A stretch of DNA of 26,602 nucleotides, taken from NCBI GenBank assembly GCA_004335635.1, contig QAXH01002374.1:371-26972 (forward strand), in the 5' to 3' direction. The DNA comes from Chloromonas sp. AAM2 (taxonomy: Eukaryota > Chlorophyta > Chlorophyceae > Chlamydomonadales > Chlamydomonadaceae). Positions 1-9,400 of this stretch are shown here, piece by piece. Made by a program: the position numbers and the translations under genes. Under the pieces are notes generated by a model. It did not search any database. It saw only the letters and a list, made by a program, of their open reading frames with translations, and had not been told where the DNA came from. How positions within the stretch are numbered: position 1 is the first letter of the stretch; the number at the start of each line of letters is the position of its first letter.

Positions 1-445
1 ATTGTGACTAGTCTGCTGAGACTTGGCTCTGGTGGGCAGTCGTGGTATTTCGTCTGCTCACAGGTGAGCTGATTGCAATGTGCTGTTTGTTTATCAGATT
101 GCTTATGCATGTCAAGTGAATCTGAGGAGGATACGGCCAACTGTAATGAGTCGTGGTATTTCGTCTGCTCACAGTGAGCAGTGTACGGGCAAGCATCGAA
201 GCATTGTGGGGTTGTGTAACCGTGACGTTCACATTTGCGCAAATAATCAATGTTTGCGTTGGACGTGCACCTCCTGGTGTGCACTCCCTTCTTGTAAGAA
301 GACATAACTGGTCCAGCCCACACGCTCTCGTCAGGCATACCAGGATGCATGTGCATCTGGGCTGGGACAGGCAGAGCAAGCACAGACAAAGCAAGCGCTT
401 GCAGATTCGGTTAGGCGAGAGCAAAACTTTGAGAGCAAGATTTAA
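1..445 (+). CDS. 3' end of an unidentified upstream gene (two putative terminal exons)
   Basis: I do not recognise this gene. The reading is open from base 1 to 63 (21 codons, ending SWYFVCSQ) and stops at a CAG|GTGAGC donor. After a 307-nt intron an acceptor at 369-370 opens a 25-codon exon (371-445) in the same phase. It reads AEQAQTKQALADSVRR and onward, then TAA, which looks like the end of a polar, probably helical or coiled-coil tail. Support is limited to matching phase, consensus splice sites and a protein-like sequence. The 26 nt before the donor are repeated at 149-174, as happens at exon edges of the recognised genes downstream. The stop could instead be chance, and the rest of the gene lies outside the window. 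Confidence 0.35.
149..174 (+). repeat. Echo of the exon end at 38-63
   Basis: This is an exact 26-nt copy of the end of the preceding exon, 111 nt downstream in its intron. The first copy continues CAG|GTGAGC, while this one continues CAGTGAGC and lacks one G at the junction. Confidence 0.9.
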
Positions 446-1780
446 GGGTATGGCCAAGCAGAATGCAAGTGGTATCACTTCCGGTGATATGTGGTACCCA
501 AAGCGAAACCCAATGTCTGCCATTGTTTGCCGCCATGAGCAAGGGGCTTTATATATTACCAGAGTCATTTGCCATGCAGAGTGCAGTATCCCTGTGCAGC
601 TGCCTCAGTTGTCATGCACAGGCTGCACAATTGGCGCAGCGACAGGCGGGTTCAACATGGCAGCTTGCACAGCGTCTGCCTGAACAAACGTACGAGACGG
701 CAAACAGTCCAGAGCTGCAGGCCCAGGAGATCACCAGGCCCAGGAGATCACCAGGCCGCTTGAGTGTTTGAGGCCGACAGGCTTGTCTTGCGGGTGGCTC
801 GTAGGTCAGGCCCTGAGGTGCTTGGCGCTGTTTGGCTGAGCATGTTCGACCGCTGTCGCTTGTGCGTACAGCACTTCTTATGGGGTGCACATAGGTGGTG
901 TTTCAGCCAATCAGGGTGAGCATAGCATCCGTCTCCACCATGGAGCGGAGCCGATATGCCATGTTGGCCATGCAACAGCATGATGCAAGCGCAGGCCCTC
1001 CTGGCTGCAGTTGCCTAGTGACCGTAGGCATCTTCATCATTTCAACACTAACTTAGCAGCGGGCCCGGTTCCTGACCTGAGCAGGCTCGCCCACGCCAGT
1101 TGACTGTGGTTTAAGCCTTTGGCGCTTAAGACCGTAGCCATGGCCGACATGGCATGTAGACCAGTAGCTGCTGCAGCAGTTGACCTTGCTGCTGTTCTGT
1201 GCAACATGCTGCTGAGGACCCCAGCTGGCTTTTGAAGGCGATTTCAGAGCTCTGGGAAACCTTGGAGAGGTTTATCACCCACGTGAATCTGCCACTATGG
1301 ACACAAGCGCAAAATGTGTCTTGCCTCCAAGGGTAAACCCTGAGCTGGCGCTGTTTGTCTGAGCATGTTCAAATGCTGTGCGTACGACATTCGTCTGATG
1401 GCGGGCACATGCATAGGCAGTTACCGTGCTGACAATTCTGAATGGGGTGGTGCCGGCTGCATCGGTCCCAGGACCCCTTGGTCACAAAGCTAAATCCATA
1501 AAGTGTTGGCTGGCTGAGGTACATGGGTGCTGCATCAGGGCTGGGTGCTCCAGGATGTCAGGGGGATGGATGGGCTGGGTTTGTTCTTGATGCCTGCTGC
1601 GCTGTGCTGTGTGTGGTATGGGCTGTGTCCTTCTGTGCTGTGGCTGTAATTGATGCCAGGCCGCCCGCTGCGCTGTGTTGTGATTTGATTTAAACGTGTC
1701 CTGCTCTTAGCACGCATGCCACTTGCAAGTCTGCATGCCAGCCGCCTTGGTGTATCGCCGTGTCTACGAAAAGCTGCGAT
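446..1780. other. Spacer / possible 3' UTR with short repeats, no gene recognised
   Basis: No convincing exon is visible on either strand. A 17-bp unit (caggcccaggagatcac) is tandemly duplicated at 718-757. A diverged direct repeat of about 90 bp pairs 810-900 with 1332-1420; both copies contain the string ggcgctgtttg followed by ctgagcatgttc. A TGTAA motif at 1645-1649 is a possible poly(A) signal for the upstream gene, but it lies 1.2 kb from that stop, so the link is weak. Confidence 0.5.
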
Positions 1781-1986
1781 GGCGCGTCAGGCTCAAAAAA
1801 AAGAAGTTTGCCAGTTCTGGGACAATTTGTGTGGACACGAATGGAACCAGATGTTGGTGGTGTTGTAATGGCGTACGGTGTGTTGAAGGGACACCCTGTT
1901 GACAGAACACAAGGGTTCCTGGCGTTAGTACAGACCTGTTCACACAAATTGTCCCAGAACTGGCAAACTTATTTTTTTGGCGCGCC
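1781..1986. mobile_element. 206-bp inverted-repeat (MITE-like) hairpin
   Basis: Bases 1804-1833 and 1941-1970 are perfect 30-nt reverse complements (the left arm starts aagtttgccagttctgg). Pairing extends outward with small mismatches through an A-run/T-run to ggcgcg at 1781 and cgcgcc at 1986. Inner ggaacc (1841) and ggttcc (1914) also face each other. The small size, long inverted arms and lack of coding content fit a MITE or foldback element. No clear target-site duplication was found. It ends about 240 bp before the ABCF4 start codon, so it may lie in the promoter. Confidence 0.6.
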
Positions 1987-2229
1987 AGATGCTGTACATC
2001 AAGGTCAAACAACCCAGCAGACCAGGCCAGTCTTGGCGTCACCGCGATCACATGGATCTGGCCGTTACTGACAACCTGAGGCTTTGAATTTCAACACCTT
2101 GTTGGACTTGCAAGGAAATTGCAGCGAAAGAGTCGTTTCAACAGCCCCGTGCGTCCCAGCGGCGCTGTCTGGAAGCTTTTGCTCTGCTACCTTTTACTCT
2201 TTGCGGCTGTTGGCGCGGAGAGCCTTAAG
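1987..2229 (+). promoter_or_regulatory. Presumed promoter and 5' UTR of the ABCF4 gene
   Basis: This is the interval between the hairpin element and the proposed ATG. No TATA box or other recognisable element stands out. It ends cttaagATGGCC, a good algal/plant start context with purines before the ATG and GC after it. Confidence 0.35.
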
Positions 2230-3440
2230 ATGGCCGCAGTTTCATCAAAGGATGGTAGGAGTTCTTGATGACTCAAAAGAAGTCCAGGGCGGGAAAGTGG
2301 CCAAAACTTCGGCCCAGCCGTGGAAACTCAATAGGCCACTTTTTCACCAAATCCATCCTTTTCTCACAGCAAGTTTGTTGTGAGGTATGCAACAGCATGT
2401 GAACCACTATCTGCACATAACCAGCATGCACAGGGCACACCTAATGACACCCTCGCCCATGTCCGGGGCCATGCGGCCGTTCCCGTCTACTTGTCATGCA
2501 CAAAAACAGCACATACACAACTTCAGAGCTGGGGCTTTGAACCTAAGTGCCAGGGCGTGGACGTGCATGCTGTCTTGAGGCATGTGCACAGTTCACTGTT
2601 TAACTCCATACATGGGCTTATCCCCAGAAAACTAGGCCATATGCTTTTGATAATCAATTGGGTTATTAATGTAGGGCCAGCCACTAGGTCTGACGTTCAC
2701 GTGCGATGCATATCCCCTTATCCTGGTTAGTCAGGGGAGTATGGCTTGGGTGGACTGATAGCTGAGCAAGAGGAATATGGCTTGGGTGGACTGATAGCTG
2801 AGCAAGAGGAATATGGTTGATAGCTGAGCATGTGGCATGCACGTCTTGGATTGGACTGCACAGCCCTGCACGCTCGCATCATCATCTTTCAGCTCGATGC
2901 CGTGCATTTGACGTGCATGTTTGGCTGTGTTGCCCTGGTGGTTTGGCTTGAGTATCTTTCAATGGTCATGCTCTCGCACCGGGACGTGCACGTTTGGCCC
3001 GCCCAGCCCTGCCTGCTTGCCAGCTTTATCTAATAACAGTCATACTCCTGAATTCATCCACAAAGCCATTCATCTTGTGACGTGCAGGTGTGGATAAGAA
3101 GGTGAAGAAGGACAAGAAGGACAAGGAAGAAAAGGGCGAGAAGAGCGAGAAGAAAGACAAAAAGGAAAAGAAGGACAAGGAGGAGAAGAGTGAGAAGAAA
3201 GACAAGGGCGAGAAGAGTGAAAAGAAGGAGAAGAAGGAAAAAGCTGCCCCAGCTCCTGCCCCTGCCCCCAGGGGCCCACCACCAGGCAGGGGCCCACCCC
3301 CTGCAGCAGCGGGAAAGAAGAGTGCAGCACCAGCGGATGATTATTTGGCCGGCATGGATCTGCCTTCGAGTGACAGTGGAGATGAAGAGTATGAGAGGAG
3401 TGCAAGGGCGGATTTGGAGGAATCAGTGCAACTGGTGCAG
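2230..3440 (+). other. ABCF4 exons 1-2: start codon and charged N-terminal extension
   Basis: Exon 2 (3088-3440) encodes a Lys/Glu/Asp-rich stretch ([13 protein letters not shown] and similar), then a Pro/Ala segment and [17 protein letters not shown], matching the low-complexity N-terminus and acidic motif of plant ABCF4. It begins with two bases of a split codon and has no ATG at its start. The best upstream match is a 25-nt exon, 2230-2254, reading MAAVSSKD plus G. Its donor is GTAGGA and its one leftover base completes the codon to give [16 protein letters not shown]. Intron 1 is 833 nt. The charged tail probably contacts RNA or ribosomes, as inferred for ABCF1-type extensions. Transcript data would settle exon 1. 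Confidence 0.6.
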
Positions 3441-6400
3441 GTCAGTATTGATCTGATCATCAGCCAATGTTTAGAATGCACAGTAGAGTATGAGAAGAGT
3501 GCCCGAGCGGTCTTCAAGGAATCAGTGCAGCTGGTACAGGTGGGGCCATTTATTTACTAGTAAGTCTACTGACAGGGGAGGAGACAGTGTTCCATATCAA
3601 GGGTGTGGTCATGAGGGGAGGAATTCGTGCAGCAGGTGCAGGTAGAGCCATCAACCGATTTGAGGCTAAGGTTTTGAAACGATTTGAATACTCTAAAAGT
3701 GTATTAATAGCCAAGGCAGGGAGGGTTTGGAGGAGTCAGTGCAGTTGGTGCAGGTGCGGCCATCAACTATTGTGTGGGGTGGGAGGAGGAGGCGGCCCAA
3801 GTTGACCATAGTCAAGAGTGGTTGTCTCTGACCTCGTCATGGGCAATACTCCATAGGCGACAAACACAATCAGTTAGTAGCAAGATCTGGGTGAGGTGCG
3901 GGTGGATGGTAATAAGTCAACATATGGAAGCAGCTGCTGCAGCAGAAAAATAGTCGTATGAGCACATACAGGCACGCACACGTAATACTAGTGGATCGCC
4001 CCCGCATGATAAATCACCTGTTTGTTGTTAACGGCTTAACGCAGGCCAGCAGTCGCGACACCCGGAAGCTCGCTGACAAGGACCGCAAGGCGTTCGAGAA
4101 GGCACACATGGTGAGGCGGGCAGAGAAGGGGTGGATAGAGGGGGCGGTGTGTTGGGATTATTATGGTTGGTAGAGCAGGCCTGCTGAAAGGGAACGGGAG
4201 ACGCATGTACGGTGCCAGGAAATGGGCGGTATACATGGTGAGAGGGGAAATGAGAGGAGGGAGGGGCGTGCGCTTCTGACAGGGGTGGTTGGGGCTCCAT
4301 GAGTAGGACGTATGGAGTGGGAAAGATTGTATGTGTGAGGCTTGCCTAGGCATGCTTGCATGATTCGGTGACGCATTCCAGATGTCAGTCTTGACAGCAA
4401 TCTGCGTGCAAAACAAGTCTGCGGATGTTATCATGCGAAATTGAGACTTATGGCCTGGATTATGGAAGTGCCACAGCAGAACCAATTCTGCATTGTTTTC
4501 CTGCCCTCCAGGCCAAGCTTGAGGCGTTGAGAGAGGATGATAACGTGTTTGACGTTTCCTACGAGGGCCAGGGGGAGGAGGGATCGACTGCCAGCGCAAC
4601 AGATATCAAGGTACGGCAATTCTGTTGGCAGATTCGCAGACCCATTCAAATGGTACAGATATGCCGTCTAGTTTGCCGTCTTCAGTCTTGAATGTTTGTC
4701 ACCAGGGCCTGTTACTACAGGTCGATCTGGTGGAACCAGTGTTGGTTCTAGCATCGAAAAAGCACAGGGCAAGGGTTGAACGGCTTGGACAGGCAATAGG
4801 CAGAATCGAGGCAGAGTTTTCCATTGTTCCAGATTCGCTGTTCGAATCCCTGGTACCATGTCGGAATCCCTGGCAGCATATCCAGGGCCTGTCAATGTTT
4901 GTATTGAACATGGTGGAGTGTTGAACATGCACATAGGGGCTAGAACAGACAGTCGTGATTCCGTCGGCAGGCTTGTAGGTCATTTTTATTATTATTGGTG
5001 GCGGATTGAACATGCACAACGTGTGAATCAACACGGCTGAGGAGGGCCAGACAGGAAACTGGAAGAGGGGTTACGTGTTTGTCGCTTTGCAGCTTGTGCC
5101 TAAATGCTTTTGTTACCTTTGTAATTTGTCTTGTGCTGCCTAGTGATGCCGTGCATTCAACCCTTGCAATCGTATGCCATGATACAGGTCCACAACATGA
5201 CGTTGCGAGCCAAGGGCAAGCTTCTCATGGAGAACACAAGCTTCACCATTGCAGCAGGCAGGCGGTACGGCCTGGTCGGGCCAAACGGGTAAGCAAGCCT
5301 ATATGATACATGTAAACAGTGAAGCAGTTTGGAACAGTTCGGTTATTCATTTGAAAACACTCCAGGTTTAAGCAGTGGATTGCTCCCAACGGGCAGCTAA
5401 CAACGGCAGCTAGCAACGGCAGCTGACAACGGCAGCTGACAACGGCAGCTGACAACGGCAGCTAGCAACGACAGCTAGCAACGACAGCTAGCAACGGCAG
5501 CAAACAACGGGTAGCTGACAACGGGTAGCTAACAACGGCAGCTAACAACGGGTAGCTAACAGCGGCAGCTAACAACGGGTAGCTAACAAATGCACGCAAA
5601 CAGAACAACATTACAAAAACGACGGTTCTTGTACCTGTATTCTTGTACCTGTCCAACACGCGCCTTACCTACATTTTTACCTGTTCAATGCAGGCCTTAT
5701 CCACGGTCCTTGCGTAGCCCATTTAGCACTAACTTTTCAGCGTCTCTAGAAGCAATGTTTATGTATTTTTGACCGGTTCCCCTTTTGTGCAGCCGTGGCA
5801 AGTCCACCCTCCTGCGCCTGTTGGCCAAGCGTCAGTTGCCTGTGCCAGAGAACCTTGATGTGCTGCTGGTGGAGCAAGAGGTGGTGGGAAGCGACCTGAG
5901 CGCGCTGCAAGTAAGTGGTCGTAAGTTGTAAGTTGTACGTTATAAGTTGTAAGCTTTAAGTAACAAACTGTAAGTTGCAACAAGTTGTCGTGGTTGTTTA
6001 CATGCCCTTCACGCATCTTACCTGCAGATTGCAGTCAATGTTCACGAAGAAATACGGTGAAAGATGCCTTCAGTTCACTTCAGCATGTGCTTCGTCCCCT
6101 GACATGTCTCAAACCTCCTGCTGTTGTTGTTGAATTTTGAACCCTTGCATAGTTTTCCCAGCGCAACTGCTTATGTCTTCTGATTACCGGCATCGAACTT
6201 ACCGTACTCGATGCTAGCTATGGTGCTGGTTATGGCTCTAGTTGACGAGTGTCAGTAAGTGACAGTGAATGTCAGCACAGCCGATGGCCTTACCTGGCTG
6301 ATCTCATGACACTGCAAGTGCATTGTCACAGCTGTTGAGTGAAAGAGAAAACATCTGCAAGTGGCCTGGTGTTGATGAGACATGCGCAAGCTCAGGCTGT

Positions 6401-9400
6401 GTGCACGCCAAGCGGGCAAGGAAAGGGAAACGAAGTGCTGATCAGTAAGCAACGCACTGGCATTACTTTGAGTGACCATTTACCCACTGGTGTTGAGCAA
6501 ATGCTTGGCCAAGTATGAATGTGCTGTACATAAGTATGTATGTGCTGTAGTCAAGTATGTATGTGATGTACATACGTTTATATGTGCTGTTCACTGCAGG
6601 CTGTCGTCGCCGCTGATGTAGAGCTGATGGAGTTGCGGGAGGAGGAGAAGGAATTGCTCGAGAAACTGGAGAACCCCCCACCAGGGACCGAACAGGTGGG
6701 ATCATGTACGAACAGGATATGCATGGCAGGGGGTAACCACCTGCGTGTGGCAAACAGGGCGTTTTGAGGAGCTTGGCAGACCCTGCTCCCGAGCCTAGCG
6801 GAACATGACCTTACCATACTCTCAAAGCTCGTGACCTCAGCTTCATCTGTAACATGAAGTATTTGAAGTATTACAACCCTGGGGAGGCCGTAAATTGTTG
6901 TCTGAAGCTCAAGCACACCAAAAACACTGGCGGAAACACCAAAAACACAGACAAAAACAGCCGTGTCTGGCCAGTTGTTTGGCATGTTTGGCTGTCTCAT
7001 AACGCAAGGCATGTCATGCTTGTCTTTTGTCATGTCCAGTCATGTCCGATGTGTGCCAAGAAAAATCAATGTCTTGGTGCCACACATAGGTGATAACCCC
7101 CCTGTACGCATGGCCACTAGGAACTACTAGGTACTAGGTATTACTAGCTTTGCACAAGGTACTATTTGCACGCCTGGATGATTGGGACAGCAGGCGTGAC
7201 ATGTTGGAGTTGACATGCCGCCACCAGAGGCAGAGCATTTGTGGTGTGTTCATGCATGTGCGCGCATGTGTGTGCCCTGTGTGCGTGTGTTTGTGCGTTT
7301 CTCTTGGATGCAGCTTGACCTGGATCACGACCATGACCGGTTGAGTGATCACGACCATCTGTTAAGCGTTTCGACAAACGTTTTCAACGATTCTCTTGCA
7401 TGCAGTCTGACGTGGATCATGACCATGAGCGGTTGAGTGATCACGACCATCTGTTGAGCGTTTCGACAAACGTTTTCAACGATTCTCTTGCATGCAGTCT
7501 GACGTGGATCATGACCATGAGCGGTTGAATGAGGTGTACGAGCGCATGAGGGTCATGGGCGCTTCCACGGCCGAGGCCAGGGCGTCCAAGATTCTGCATG
7601 GTCTGGGCTTCACGGACGTCATGCAGAAGCGAGCCACACAAATGTTCAGGTATGTCGGTTGTGTATGTTGTCTCTTGTCGTCCCACAGCCTAGGGGCAAA
7701 GGAATGGCAAAGAGCATCATGCACACATTGGGAACTGTTCTCTTACGAGCATTCGTGTGGTGGTAGTCTTTGTGAAGAGCATGCATTCCAGGTCAAAACC
7801 TTCGTTGCATGGAAAGTTGGTTGGAACAGCCTGAAAGTTCTGTTTTTGCATGACTTGACAAGGTTCATTGAGAACACTTGGCCATGTATTGTTGGTTTGT
7901 TAGGCAAGGATGTACCTGGGCCCCATCCATGCATGGCCCCGTTCATGGCTTTGTCCAACCCATGCATGCATGTCTGATCATGCCTCTGCCTGCAATGGTG
8001 GTTAGCGCATGCGCATATCCAACGGTCTTCCCGATGCACCTCAATGCCCGATACACCAGACACCATGATCCCATGCATGGCTTTTCTGATCCATGCATGC
8101 ATGTGTGTGCATGCCTGTGCCTGCAGTGGAGGTTGGCGCATGCGCATCAGTCTGGCCAGGGCCCTGTACATCCAGCCCACCCTGCTGCTGCTCGATGAGC
8201 CCACAAACCATCTAGACCTCAGGTACGTGTATGCAAGGGAAACGCATCAACTATGAAAACATACATGAACCTCAACAACACAGACAGAGGGCATCCGACA
8301 CTGAGTTGTATGTAGTTTGTGTGCCTATGCTATCGTGTGTGAAAAGGGGCGGCTGTTAGAAGGATGTGTGTTTGGGGGGTGGCAGTGCCTGGGAACTATC
8401 AGGCCAGCGGGTGTGAGAGGAGAAGGAAGCGGTACGTGTCGGAAGGTGTGGGAAGAGATGGCACCTATTAATCTGGCAACAGGGACTGGATTGCATGTGT
8501 GTTTGACAGCGGTGCACAGTCACCGCTTACGGGGGCTTTGGGACTTGTGACATAAGCGTAAGCGTAAGCGCGTCTGATTACTGCAGGATTTGCCGGGAGC
8601 CAAGTAACCAAATCAGCACGTGCGCCAATGTTAGCTGTGGTTTGCCCAGTGGTGATCAACTCGACTCGATGTAATGAATGAATTGCATTGATGTTGCTTT
8701 GCTTCCGTTCAGGGCTGTCCTATGGCTTGAGGAGTACCTTCAAAGGTGGAAGAAGACACTCATAGTGGTCTCACACGACAGGTAAGCAACTGGAAACCGT
8801 TCACAGGAAATTTAATCTCTGACATGTCAAGGCAACGGTTGCGCACTGACTGAAGACATGGCTGATTGTCTTTTCTCTGTTTCCGGGGATCAGTTTTGCC
8901 TGTCCAGCCTGTCTTCTGTCCTGATAGCAGGTGGGCCGACACAGCAGGGATACAGCACTGTGCTGGGGAAGCCGAAACTGTGGTGTCAGATCATCGCATC
9001 AGGCGCTAGGGCATTGTCCAGGTTGACTTAGCGGTTGTTGCATAGGGTGCAGTGGTGACCTCAAGGCCACCTAATTCCCTTCGCCCCCCTTTGCCCCTAC
9101 TGAGCAGTCCTACCCAAACTGAAGACCATGTGAACCACAACAACAACACCAACAACACCAGGCCCTACCTCCTCCACAGAGCGCATGATATGACAGATTG
9201 ACGACCCTATCACCACAATGTAAAACTTCACATGAGTCTGTGCCACAGGGATTTTTGAACTCTGTTACCACTGACATCCTCATCCTCATCATGTCTGAGC
9301 CCCCTCACTGGGAGCCCCGTCACACACATTGTATGTGTATGTACCATTTGTCGTGTATGTACCAGACATTATCACATGTATGCTCACTCTTACTTGCAGG

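Larger units (their letters stand above)
5188..8781 (+). other. First ATPase domain of ABCF4 (exons 5-10)
   Basis: These exons encode residues 182-391: a start resembling other ABC-F domains ([11 protein letters not shown]), Walker A split across exons 5 and 6 (GPN|GRGKS), the EQEVVG Q-loop region, the helical insert with [18 protein letters not shown], Walker B with catalytic Glu361, the [15 protein letters not shown] block and the SHD switch. All catalytic residues are present, so the domain should hydrolyse ATP. The downstream [14 protein letters not shown] and the Arm/linker continue in exons 11-13. Confidence 0.93.

Noticed and set aside
3090..3560. Single-exon 156-codon ORF with a GTG start
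   Set aside because: It is ABCF4 exon 2 read through its donor. The first codon is GTG inside a split-codon exon, and plant-like protein continues in later exons.
4036..4599. 187-codon minus-strand ORF
   Set aside because: It is antisense to ABCF4 exons 3-4 and their intron, Pro/His/Ser-rich from G-rich repeats, with no domain.
4835..4856. tRNA-like T-arm (gttcgaatcc)
   Set aside because: The flanking bases do not form the T stem, and no D arm, anticodon arm or acceptor stem is found upstream. The string gaatccctgg is part of a local duplication.
5388..5589. CRISPR-like array
   Set aside because: Units are adjacent and variable with no unique spacers, and the context is a eukaryotic intron.
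6578..7033. 151-codon minus-strand ORF
   Set aside because: It is antisense to ABCF4 exon 7, with a Ser/Phe-rich end created by the Glu-rich codons of that exon.
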